A stretch of DNA of 64,000 nucleotides. Origin: Naegleria lovaniensis (taxonomy: Eukaryota > Heterolobosea > Eutetramitea > Acrasida > Naegleriidae). How positions within the stretch are numbered: the stretch's first letter is position 1; each line of letters starts with the position of its first letter. The stretch is from positions 1-64,000 of the forward strand of contig NW_025407859.1 of NCBI RefSeq assembly GCF_003324165.1. The letters run 5' to 3'. The notes under the pieces were generated by a model, which did not search any database, was not told the origin of the DNA, and saw only the letters and a program-made list of their open reading frames with translations. This document shows, piece by piece, positions 1-11,298 of the stretch. The translations under genes were made by a program, and so were the position numbers.

Positions 1-1
1 C

Positions 2-1687
2 ACTCTCGCTGCAACTCTTGCTTCAACATTGATTCAACAACTAGACATGATGAATAATTCTTCTGAACAGAATCAACTCGCTCACTCATCTCTTTCAGCT
101 CAAGACATGGATACTCTCACGTTTGCCTATCGAGTTCGAGGTTGGCTTCATGATTCCATCGAAGATTTAAGTAAATCCATTGAACTCAATCCTCTTTTGT
201 ATAATGGATATTACTTGAGAGCTCGTGTCTACTTTTACACCCTCAAACAAACGGATATGGCACTGCAAGACATTCATACATGTCTTTCATTGCATCCATA
301 TTGTACTGAAGCATATCTGACAAGAGCCAATATATATGAACAAGAATCAAATACGGAAAAGGCGATTGAGGATTTTGAGAAAGCCTTATCATTGAAACCA
401 CAACAACTTGGTCAAGATCCACAGTTACTGGACCGATTAGCTGTTTTGTATTGGAACATGGCGTATAAATCGGCGAGTAGTAATAGTAGCAAGCACAACT
501 GGCACACTCATCTTGAAAAGAGTATTCAACTCTATAAAGAGGCTATAGAAATCATTTCCAATCGAATGGCTCAGAGTGAAACACAACCAATTGGCAATTC
601 AGATGACTCTCGATATGATCTTCAAGGAGGTACAGATGTTAGTGATCATAGTGGTGGTAGTAATGGTGTTGAAATGACATCTACTACTACTCTCACCCCT
701 CATGCAAGTCGTGATTCATTGAACATTCGTGAACAAGATCATAGAATTGTAATGTGCTTACATATTGCAAGCATGTATGGAGCGATGGATCAATATCAAC
801 ATGCACTCAATTATTATACAAAAGCAATCAAATTTATTCACGAGATGGAGCATCAGGAAGGAGTGAATTCAATCTATCGACATCAAGCATATGTGAATCG
901 AGGATTAGTATTAGCGCAACATTTCAAAAAGTATGATTTGGCATACAAGGATTTTATGAAAGCGCTTGTTGTCGACTCGTCGAATAAGAGCACGCATGAC
1001 AAGACTCAACATGAAATTCAAAATTACCAAATCTATGTGACCAATACTGAGTTGGCCATGTTACATGTGAAAATGAATGAAATTGATAAGGCATGCGATT
1101 ACATGATTCGAGCAGTGAATGCACTTGTTGAAATTTATACAAATCATGAGGTTAGCAGTGACGGTAGTGTGCATGAATCTCATGTGGACGGAAACAATCA
1201 AAAAGTGTCACCACACCAAGCACCTTCATTTCGGTTTGACTTGATTATGCGCGGAAAATCTCTTGAAAGATTGGCATTTTTAATTAAGGAAGCGTTTTGT
1301 AATAATTCTAACTTCACTCATCCCATAGGACGTGCATTACACTGTTTGGATATGTTATGCGTTCTTGAGGAAGACTATGAAAACGCTCTCAAACTGTTAA
1401 ACATATATATTGATGAGTTACATTTACAAGAACAGTTGTCCATGATATATGCCAATCGAGCAGATGCCAAGCTTAAATTAGGAAAATATCATGAAACAAT
1501 TCAAGATTGCAATTCATCGTTGGAAATTGAACCAAACTTTTATGCTGCCTTGTATAACAGAGGAGAAGCTTATTATCACTTACAAGAATTGGATAAGGCA
1601 AAGCAAGATTTTGATCAAGTCCTTGAAATCGCTCCTTTTATGAGGAACGAGTTATTGGCTCTATGGCCTAATTTTGATGAATACTAA
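2..1687 (+). CDS. TPR-repeat protein, 5' end probably outside the window
   Basis: The frame is open from the window edge to a TAA at 1685-1687, so the gene may begin upstream; the first ATGs are at 47 and 50. The protein contains many degenerate 34-residue tetratricopeptide repeats. They are clearest in the first 110 residues (DSIEDLSKSIELNP, KAIEDFEKALSLKP) and at the C terminus (HETIQDCNSSLEIEPN, KAKQDFDQVLEIAP), with a Ser/Thr/Gly-rich spacer near residues 190-235. TPR solenoids are protein-interaction scaffolds; no catalytic domain is visible, so the partner is unknown. No intron is needed. A 55-bp degraded copy of its last TPR-coding part lies just downstream. Confidence 0.75.
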   Translation, partial: TLAATLASTLIQQLDMMNNSSEQNQLAHSSLSAQDMDTLTFAYRVRGWLHDSIEDLSKSIELNPLLYNGYYLRARVYFYTLKQTDMALQDIHTCLSLHPYCTEAYLTRANIYEQESNTEKAIEDFEKALSLKPQQLGQDPQLLDRLAVLYWNMAYKSASSNSSKHNWHTHLEKSIQLYKEAIEIISNRMAQSETQPIGNSDDSRYDLQGGTDVSDHSGGSNGVEMTSTTTLTPHASRDSLNIREQDHRIVMCLHIASMYGAMDQYQHALNYYTKAIKFIHEMEHQEGVNSIYRHQAYVNRGLVLAQHFKKYDLAYKDFMKALVVDSSNKSTHDKTQHEIQNYQIYVTNTELAMLHVKMNEIDKACDYMIRAVNALVEIYTNHEVSSDGSVHESHVDGNNQKVSPHQAPSFRFDLIMRGKSLERLAFLIKEAFCNNSNFTHPIGRALHCLDMLCVLEEDYENALKLLNIYIDELHLQEQLSMIYANRADAKLKLGKYHETIQDCNSSLEIEPNFYAALYNRGEAYYHLQELDKAKQDFDQVLEIAPFMRNELLALWPNFDEY

Positions 1688-1989
1688 TTGGCAAATTCTG
1701 AGTGAGGGCAATGTGTGAACAAACTGAAAACGACAGAGAGTGACTATCTCGCTAACCATATGTATGTACATACAGAATTTATGAAATTAGAAATGGGAAG
1801 AGAAAAGGTGAAATTCAAAGCACGAAAGACTTTTCGAAAACAAAGGCTTTCATTAATCTCAGCCGTACCACCTATGTTTTGTAAACTGGTGGATGAACTT
1901 GCAAAATTCATCAAAAAGGTATCTCACGGTCTGAATGTGTCACAGAATATATGCATTTCACTTTTCCAATTTAAATTTGCTGCTTTTTA

Positions 1990-2110
1990 GAAAGAGATAT
2001 TAATGAACCAAGGATTAGCTTATATTAGGAAAATATCATGAAGCAATTCAAGATAGCCATTCCTCTTTGGAAAATGAACAAAGGTCGCTACAAACCAGAA
2101 TGTCACATCA
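1990..2110 (+). pseudogene. relic of a TPR-gene 3' segment
   Basis: Positions 2025-2079 match the TPR gene at 1478-1532 at 49 of 55 bases by eye, in the same orientation. The preceding bases (about 1999-2024) are only loosely similar, and no TPR frame continues on either side. This looks like a partial tandem duplication of the gene end that then decayed. The rest of 1688-2299 holds only a short GTG-started frame (1715-1990) with no recognisable product. Confidence 0.5.
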
Positions 2111-2299
2111 TTTGAAAAAAACTCGGTTTTGAATACGTTACGCTTTCTTTCGTTTCTCAACATCTTTCCATGGTGGCGCCTATGTCTGTTTAATGCAGGC
2201 ATCCTTCGATAAATTGATATGAAATCATCAAACACAGTGTATGTAAATTTTTGAAATTGGAGAACTTTGGATCGAAGAAAAGTTGAAATTGAAAAAAAA

Positions 2300-3422
2300 A
2301 TGAAAATCAAGATCCTTGACGCTCGCTCCAGAGAATTGGCCGTGTTGGAATTTTCCTCTGCTCCTACACTCGATCAAATCAAGAAACAATACCAAGAGAA
2401 GAAGAGAGTGGATACGACTAGACAAGCCTTCTATGCAGTTGAGAATGGAAAAAGAGGAAAGGTGATTCCAGCCGGAAAGGAACCTATTGCTGATTTGAGG
2501 GATGGAAGCGAATTGATGTTCAAAGATTTGGGTCCACAAGTAGCATGGAGAACTGTGTTCTTGACTGAGTATTTCGGACCTATTTTTGCGTTCCCATTGG
2601 CTTATTATTTGAGTCCGTATATTCATGGAGAACAAGTACAATTGAATCAAACACAAATGTAGGTGTTCTTTGTTTTGAACCACTCATGATTTGACTTGTA
2701 ATCTTTGATGATTCAAATAATATTATGGTGATGGTGTGATAATTAATCACATGAAAAATTGGAATCATCATGATGAATTGTCCGGTCGGACTGTTAATGT
2801 GTGAATTTGAATTTCCCAACAACTTTTGAACTCTCATCATTTACCGTTTTACATTTTCACACTGTGATTGGATCCGAATAACAGCATTGCAACTATTCTC
2901 TTCATTGTTCACTTTGTGAAGAGAGAGCTTGAAACAATATTCGTTCACGTTTTCGGAAATGACACCATGCCATTGTTCAATCTCTTCAAGAATAGTATTT
3001 ATTATTGGGGTTATGCTTTCCTTGTTGCCTACTTTACCATTCATCCAAAGTATCAATCACCAGCAGAATGGCAAGTTTATCTTGGTGCAGCTGGTACTGT
3101 TCTCTCCATGCTCGGCAACTTTTATTGTCACATTATTTTGAAGAATTTGCGTCAACCTGGAAGCAAGGAGCGTAAAATCCCAAGAGGCTTCCTCTTTGAA
3201 TATGTTACTTGTCCAAACTATACTTTTGAAATTATGGAATGGTTCTTCTTCTCATTCATGATTCAATCGATTCCATGTTTGTTGTACACGTTGAGCGGTG
3301 CTGGTCAAATGTTGCCTTGGGCCATCAAGAAGCATGTTGGTTTGAAGAAATTGTTCGATGGAAAGGATGGCAGAGAATTGTATCCAAAGAATAGAAAGGT
3401 TTTGGTTCCATTCATCTTTTAA
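2300..3422 (+). CDS. TECR: very-long-chain enoyl-CoA reductase (TECR/Tsc13-like)
   Basis: Exons 2300-2658 and 2885-3422 with a 226-nt intron (donor GTAGGT, acceptor ACAG) give 298 residues, the usual length for TECR. The enzyme reduces trans-2-enoyl-CoA with NADPH in the last step of very-long-chain fatty-acid elongation at the ER. The N terminus has the ubiquitin-like lead (MKIKILDARSRELAVLEF). The second half is the steroid 5-alpha-reductase-type membrane domain, with KRELETIFVHVF, GTMPL-like NDTMPLFNLFKN and the conserved tail RGFLFEYVTCPNYTFEIMEW. The ATG at 2300 follows an A-run; the open frame upstream starts only from a TTG. The splice joins codon AT|C to give an uninterrupted family alignment. 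Confidence 0.9.
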
Positions 3423-3701
3423 ATTTGTGAACAGCAAATGACCAAGCATTAAAACATGAAATTGTTCGCTCTCTAGCCAAAACCAAAAAAATGTTTCATT
3501 GACACGTATTTCCCGTCAACATGTGTAGGTCGAGTCACAATGAATATAACAATTTTTATTCCTATGCAGAGGTGAAAAACCATCATTTACAATTTGTTCC
3601 ATTTCACGTTACTGACAACACAAGAGCACACAGGATGATCATTGGACAATTTGAAAACTTGGTATTCATGAAACTTGGTGGCTGAACGAGGAGGAAAAAA
3701 A

Positions 3702-6700
3702 ATGATACCGTCGTCGGACGAATACGATGAATTAAGCCTTGATGAATCCGATATTGTGGAGGGGATGATCGATGGTGTGGATGATTTGGATGAAGAAGCC
3801 TTAGATGAGGATTTTATGATACAGAGTAGTATTGAGGCTACAGGCAGTAACAACCGTTTGGACTCGACAACGCACAACACCATGCAAAGGATCACTTCCG
3901 CATCAGTAACACCAACCACACATTCCTCATCAAGCCTTATTAATAATCATAAACAGAATAGTCATGACCATGTTTCAAACTCGTTACAAATTGAAGATTT
4001 GGAGAGAGAAATAGCCTTGATGAAAGTCAACGAGAAGGATGAGATGAAGATTAATCAGAATTTAATGAAAATTCTCAACGAGCCAATTTTAACTGATGAC
4101 ACTGATCTGGGTAGGGATCTCGAGCAATTTTTGGAGGACATTACTCGAGGCTCTGCGTTTCATGACGAGATAACGGAGGTTGTACCGTCATTGAATGTAG
4201 GTTCTATCTTTGATTTTGTTCGTGCTATGTATGACATACTTTTCTTTTTAAATACATGTATGCATGTATTTCTTAAAGGAGGATGAATCCGTACACCACT
4301 CTTTACCCGTTGCCACTTTAGAGAAAGATCCAACAAAAAGTATTATGAAAAGCGAGAGAATGAAAAAGATTGGCACCGAAATCAAAAAACCATCTGTGAC
4401 ATCTAAAGTGGGCAGAATAATTTTATTGAGGCTCTCTCGAAAGTATGCTGCTTTTGGAACAGATCGAGGAATAATTCTAATATTCAATGTATTTTCCGAT
4501 GAGCAAGAGCTGCGTTGCATACTGGGAAGCACAACCAATGAGGACAGCAACACTTCAACCGGAAAAGTTACATCCATGTGTTTTTCGTTTAATGAAGATT
4601 GGATCGTAGCAGGCTATGAGAAGGGTACTGTCATTGTTTGGGACGTTTCTAAGGCTAGTATTATTAAGAGAATCGACGACGGATTTACTTCACCGGTAGT
4701 TTGTGTTGCTTTTGTGACAGACATGTACTCGATTGTTGCCTCTGAAATGCATTCGGTAAGTGTAATTTTTTTGTGGAGTTTTGTGAGCGAGCGAACCAAC
4801 AAACGACCTTTACACAAATTAATGTACTATCACAAACAACAGAGTACGTTCAAATGCTTTGCCTTGTCTAAGGTACTCTTTCGATATAGTTATAGTTTAA
4901 TGTTTCAATATTCGGTTGGTGACGACGCAATTATTACAATGTCAACGTTATCTCTGGGATCAAGCAAATGTTGCTTGGCAGTTGCTACACGAAGTGGTGG
5001 ATTACATCTCTATTACATTGACAAAATCTTGACACCAATCAGTGACGCATTACCGAGAGGTTACGCTCATTTAGGTGCACGAGGACACTTGCCTTACATT
5101 GCATGGGCTAACACCTCAAAATCAAAAATTATTGCCTATACATATGGAAAAGATATGATGGTCCTGGGTATTGACAGGAACGGTTCATCCATGAAAGAAG
5201 AGATATTTAGCACCCAATTCGAGCATGATGTTTGTGGACTTGGCTGGTTTGACGACAAATGTTTAATAGTAATGACTACTGACAAAGTAGTCCATTTATT
5301 TGACATTAGAATTGATGACTCAGCCATGATAGAGAGTGAAAACATTAGTTTCATCAACTTGATGGGAAACTGTAGTAACGTGTCAGGCTCTAAACATTTC
5401 ATGACAGACATTAATCAATTAGGGTTTGTCATGTTGGGAGAGCACGATCTTCTTAGAATTAGTGTAAAGCCTTGGTATGAACGAATATCACAACTCTCTA
5501 CTGCAGGCTTATGGAAAGAATCGCTAGAAATTGCTCACGATTTCTATTCAGGAAAGGCAAAGTGTGTTATTGGGCTTAATCCAGAGTCAGCTCACGATAC
5601 TCTGACCAGTAAAATCGTCGAGTTAGTGAACGAGTACCTCACTCTGAGCTTGAATGGATCAAATTATGAGGATTACATTTATCAGCATGTTGGAGGCGCT
5701 TGTATTGAGAGCTGTGTTCGAGTGGCCAAGTTTGACGTGTTGTTTAACACAATTTTCAACGCTTTTGCAAAATACGAAAAAACACAACTATTCTTGGAGT
5801 TAGTAGAGCCATATATCATTGGAGGGACATTGAAGTCTGTTCCATGGCATGTTTTTGAATGCTATGTTACGACGTATGGACCACAAGAAAGAGAAAGGCT
5901 AGATTCAATTATTATGAAATTGGACTTACTAAGTTATGACCAGTACGAAATTCTGACACAGTACTGCCAAGAATATAACCTACTTAAATCGTTTGTTTAT
6001 ATCACCACCATTTACAAAAGAGAATACATTGAACCGCTAGAAACTTTGGTTGATTTACACGTAAGTAGTGGTAAAATGTGATGAAGGTTATTTTATTGGT
6101 GACGTATTTGAACTTGATCTAATCTACAACAATGTAACTGTTAAACAAATGTTAGGGCGAGAGTAAAGAAAAACAAGTCGCCGAAGTAATACTTCACTTC
6201 CTAGAACAGTACCTTATAGGAAACATTCCTGAAGCTGACTCTGTTATTATTGATGTCAAGAAAGATGTTGTGGATTTTATATTTGATGAAGAGGATGAGA
6301 ATAATAGCTCGCGAGATTCAACAGCAGTTTTCCACGCCCTAGCAAAGCACTACCCTGACAAATTTTTTGAGGTACTTGAAATTGCAATGAATGACGACTC
6401 GAACACAAACCCTTGGGATGAAGATTTCAATCAGGAAAATTTAGTAGAGTTTATATTAAGGCTCCAAAAACCAAATCAATTCATGAAGCATTCTTCATAT
6501 TATGACGGTAGAATTGCCTTCTTCTCATTCTATTCCAAGTTACTTGCGAAAGGAATCTTAAAAGCAGATGATTACAATATATTGCTGGTAATTTTTACAT
6601 ATCTTGCGGAAGACAGCTTAAAAAGGCTTAAAAATACTGCAGATGAAACAGAAAAGCAACGTATCAAAACCCTTAGGCAATACCGAGAGGAGCGTTTTAT

Positions 6701-9032
6701 TGAAATATTAGAAAAGAGGCAAACATATTACGACAAGACAAAATTTATGGATCTTGCGAAAAGATTTGACTTGTTTACATTGGCCAAATTTTTCATGACT
6801 ACCACTCAAAAATATCAGTGGTATATTGAGGTAATTATGAAAAAGATTTTTGATGTAAATTGGTCAGAAATTCCAGAGATATCAGATGCATTGGTTGTGG
6901 ATTTTTCATTTTCCAACGTCTGTCATCAGTATACCTTTGCCGTTGTACAAAAGGCAATTGAAGAAGAGCAAAACAAGGAAAGACAGAAAGTGTACCGCTT
7001 CTTCTTTTATTGCTACATAACCTCGCTAATGCTGGACCCATTAACAGAAAATGGATCACTCAGTATGAATGAGATTGGAAAACGAGGCATATCAGTAGAT
7101 GAATTAACCTATACCTATCTTGAAATGCTTTGCGAATTTGAAGACAACAAGAGGGTAAAAGAATTCCTCAAACAGCAGGGTACTGGACTAGACCTTGAAC
7201 GATGTATGAAGATTTGCAAAGACATACCCGAGGCGAAATCTTTCTTGCTTGAAAGAACCGGCGAGGTCAGACATGCCTTAAATGAAATACTCAGAGAGTT
7301 AGAGAGCACAATGAACATGCTCAAATTGAAACTAATTGACGAGGTCAAACGAAAGGGAAATTCTGTCTTTGAGCAACATTTCGAATCAATATCCAAAGAT
7401 TTTAATCTAATCACGGATGATCCACCAGTATTCTCTCCCAACGAGCCCATTGAAGATCAAAAGAAATTACTCGCAAAAAAACCAAAGAAACGCCTTCCAA
7501 AGGTCACCAAATCTCAAGGATACAAAGAAAATGCAGAGCTTTGTGACGTTTTGATTTGTGAAGAGTCAAAAAATCTGGTAAAGGAATTGAAAACTGCCAT
7601 TAATTTATGCAGCGAGAATAGCGAAAGGAAAACCCTTGACGATTCTGAAGTAAGACAGCTATGGTTCAAACTATTGAACACGTTTATGCTGCTCCAAAGA
7701 CAACTGCGGTTTGGTTTCCTGGAAGGCAAACCACTCAAAGTTTCCAAAGAAGAAACAGATTCTTCAAAAAAATCAGATCACTTTGATGAGTTTGATTTTA
7801 GCGGAGAAGGAACAGAAATGGATGAATTTGATATTATTAAGGAAGAAATTGTAGATACCAACACTGAAATCTCCAAAATTGAAAAGGATCTCAATAGTGA
7901 GCGAGAACTACAGGATCCAGATGAGGAAAAGATAGAACGTTTACAGGCAAAGCTCAAGAAGAAGAAAGATCATGTTCATAACCTGCAACTACAATTGAAG
8001 GAGCTTGAGGAAAAAGAAAAGTTAGAAAGGCTGCTTGAAGAAGAGCGAAATAATGATCCACGGGCTCCTCACAACATTCAAAAACTGGCAAATTTATGGC
8101 TTCAACGATGTAATGCCATGTACATTAGACTCATTCTCAGTGACATGATGCGTTATGTTGACATTCCTTCGATTCTTAATGAAATTGTGAACGAGCATGG
8201 AAATGACGTATTTTGTGACGTGAAAGTTACCATCATGAGATTATTAGATTGCTACAGCTATGAAAGCGGACTCCTTAAACAATCTAACGAATTAATATCC
8301 TGCGATCTATTTAACATTGGTTGTCATTTTCATAGGAATTCGAATAAGGCCTTGAAACCTTTCAATCGCACCTGTTTTTTATGTGGTAATCCTTTACGTA
8401 AGACAACCGAAGAATTGAACATGTCTCGCATCTTTCCATGTGGGCACGCTTTTCATGTTTCTTGTATTGGTGTGAAACAAATAACGTGTGTCCAATGTGA
8501 AAATATTGATGAGAAGGAATTGAAAACCATTCTCAAAACAAGCAAGACGTTCAAACTCGAAGGCATGAAAGCCAAAGAAGATGAAGCATTGGGTAAATAT
8601 TTTGATTTTAGAGCCATTGGTCAGCAAGTAGAGACGATACTTTCGAGATCTCTTCCTCTTGATATCATTGATGAGACTCCAAAAAAGAGGGTTGGTGGAA
8701 AGAACGCGGCAGATCTACTGTTGGAACAATTAAGCGCTACATCGTCATCTTCAGTCAAACGATTAACAGGAATGAAAATATTAACCTTAGCTCCACCCAA
8801 GGGAAGTGCTCAAAGAAGGTCAATCTCCCAGAAATCAGCTCATTCAAAATCGACACTCATGACAGTTGACGAAAACAACGAAGATGAATCAAACACAGAT
8901 AACACAACCAACAACGGCAATGCGGCAGAAGGAGAAGTCAAATCTGCAAGAAAGTTAGGTCCCATTCCAAAAATCAAGATTTTGGATTTGGAAGAGATTG
9001 CGAAAGAGATTGAAGAAATGTACACGTACTAA
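3702..9032 (+). CDS. VPS8: VPS8-like CORVET subunit (beta-propeller, CHC repeat, RING)
   Basis: Proposed exons are 3702-4196, 4279-4755, 4843-6060 and 6156-9032, giving 1688 residues. VPS8 is a core subunit of the CORVET tethering complex on early endosomes and binds Rab5-type GTPases. The N terminus is acidic. A WD40-type propeller follows (TSMCFSFNEDWIVAGYEKG, IVWDVSKASI). A long helical solenoid with a coiled coil (around 7850-8060) comes next, then a RING-type zinc finger near 8371-8510 (CFLCGN, PCGHAFHVSC, CVQC). Introns 1 and 3 (82 and 95 nt) are required by frame. The 87-nt intron at 4756-4842 is optional because the frame stays open through it; removing it, with donor GTAAGT, improves the family alignment. 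C-terminal residues after the RING are Ser/Thr-rich. Confidence 0.85.
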
Positions 9033-9131
9033 AATTGTTTTTTTCATTCACCTTAATCTTGGTCACGAAAGATTTGTCTTCATCAAATAAAAACCATTGT
9101 TGATTTTCTTATTCACGGAAATGTAAAGAGC

Positions 9132-9200
9132 GAAGAATGTATTGGATGCTAACTGAATGAACAACTTTGAACAACCATCAAGGCATCCAATACATTCTTC
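9132..9200. repeat. 18-bp perfect inverted repeat between convergent genes
   Basis: The arms gaagaatgtattggatgc (9132-9149) and its exact reverse complement (9183-9200) are separated by 33 nt. They lie between the VPS8 stop (9032) and the stop of the minus-strand gene (9199-9201), overlapping the latter by two bases. In RNA either strand could form an 18-bp hairpin, so it may act in 3'-end formation; it could also be a small foldback element. Confidence 0.75.
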
Positions 9201-11266
9201 AAATCCAAGAGGAACAACTAAATTGTTGTGTCACACACTTCTTCCATTGTTTCATAAAATTTGAAAGTTCAAGTGATCCATAGTCAGACATGATACTGAT
9301 CAAGTAATTCAGATAAGGATCAGTACAAAGTTCGCTACAACCATTTCGTGTTTCGTCTGAAGAGGTGTGTTTGAAAGCCAATATTTTTTTGGTAATTTCA
9401 GTCACAACATGATTCCTCCAATCGTTAGAAAAATCTGCCACCTGCAAGATCACATATGGACACAATCCAACATCGAGTAATGAAATTTCATAACTCTCCG
9501 TCACCAGACTCATCAGATATTTTGACTGTCTGTTGAATTGACACATGATTTTGCTACTCCAAATATCAAACATTATTTTTGAAAAGAAATGGAAATGAGA
9601 TTCATTCCTACTTTTGAGAATGCCTAGTGATATGATTAAGGTTTCCAGTCCTACTACTTCTCTACTCAATTTCACCACTAACCGTTGACAGTATTCAATG
9701 ATAATAATAGAGGATTGGGAGGCGTCTGGAAGTTGATTCGCCACCATGGAAAGCTGATGCGAAACGAAATAGGCATATGGATACGAGACACGTTTTGTTT
9801 TGGTACAAAATTCAATAGGGCTTGAAAAGCAAGTCAATAACTTGTTGAGAGAGTATTCTTCTAAAGATTTCTCGTCAATGTCTTGTGAAAATACTATGGT
9901 TGTGAATTGTGATAAAAGTGCACCGTTCTCAACAAGCTAATACCATCAATTACATAATTAATTATAATAATATAATTTCATAAATGAAACATGTTCAAAT
10001 ATCAAGATCAACATTCAAGAGTACAATCATAATTACTCGACATACCCTCGAAAGGTGTTCAATCATGGTGATAATGGGATTTTCAAACATGATATTGGAT
10101 GCATCTTGTTTGGAAGTATTTTCTTTAAAATCAAAATTAACATCATCCTCCATATTCGAATCTATCATTTCCTCATCATGATCGTCGTTTAATAAAAAAT
10201 CAAATGCTGTTTTTGCAGTCACTTCCTCCTGTTCTTTCGATTGAGTCATTTTATATTGAAACCAATCATTTAACACTCTTCCATAAAACTCTAGCTTCTT
10301 TCCATTCATGGTACCGTCATGCGTACTTTTTAGAAATGGAATGGAAAAAGTCGAATGAAATAAACAACTTGTAAGAAACAACTCTGTCATTGATACGTTA
10401 TTACTCATGCTCGTACTAGATGATGATTGCTCGCGACTTGTACAAGATGCAATTTCATAATTTTTCAATAAATGGCTCAATAAATTTCGGTACTCGTCAT
10501 CGAGTAACGAGTCGCTACTAGAATCAGAGGAATTTCTTTTTTCTTCATCGTAATATTTACACCATCCTAATGCTTTTTCATAATCTACCAAATCAAATGG
10601 ATTGGATGAAAAATTTATAGTGAATTCAAAAGTTTGAATCAATCATTACATTTCAAGCATCATCATCATAAAATTCAAAATGATCAAATCTCATCACTAT
10701 AAACCCACCCGCCCATTGTAAACCATTTCCATTTGCAAATGCTTGTATCGGAAAGGTACTTTTCCGAAGTAATACTTCATACGGATCCGAAGATGATTTC
10801 TTCTTCTTTGTGGTTTCCAAAGTGTTTGATAATCTTTGCATTTTTTTTAAAATGTAAAAATTATGAACATTTTGGGAAAAGCTGAAAATCTTTTTTTCAT
10901 TGACTTCAATCAGATGTTTTGGAGCCTTCTCAGCATTGACTCTGGATGGACGAATGTGGTTTGTGTTCAAAGACTCCAGGATTCAACAAACAGATAAACA
11001 CCAGTACTTTATTTTGAGAAATGAACTTTCCACATTTCAAAGGCACACAAGTGATTGGTGGAAGAGAGGAAGAATTGCAAAACACAACTTTTAACAGTGC
11101 TTGGAAAAAAGTTGATCATGACTGTGTTGAAACCTGAAGGTTGAAAAATTAATGCAGCCAACAACTTGGGGTTGATGTTCACATTCTTCGTTTGAGTTGA
11201 TTCCACCACATCTGCCCAGAAGATGAAACAACTCAATTCCCCTCTCTTGGATGTCAGAATGATCAT
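9199..11266 (-). CDS. unrecognised multi-exon protein
   Basis: Minus-strand gene assembled from 11266-about 11010 (first exon, donor not settled), 10941-10709, 10584-10046 and 9936-9199. The intron 9937-10045 (GTATGT...TTAG) joins in phase 0. The intron 10585-10708 (GTGGGT...GTAG) joins in phase 1 as ...LQWA-D-YEKALGW. The first link, acceptor at 10942, needs a phase-2 donor such as GTGTGC or GTGGAA and is a guess. The N-terminal part has a globular look (MIILTSKRGELSCFIFWADV), and the middle is Ser/Asp/Glu-rich. The C-terminal 240 residues are helical and leucine-rich. I recognise no family. The putative ATG at 11266 is only 32 bp from the divergent kinase ATG, so one of the two starts may be wrong. 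Confidence 0.5.
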
Positions 11267-11298
11267 TGAAGCTTACACACTTGAACTGGAAAAAAAAA

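Noticed and set aside
1715-1990. 91-codon frame after the TPR gene
   Set aside because: Starts only with GTG, has no recognisable product, and the adjacent sequence is a gene relic.
4861-4920. A further intron in VPS8 after the LSK codons
   Set aside because: GTACTC is a weak donor and the frame is open throughout; there was no alignment gain large enough to require it.
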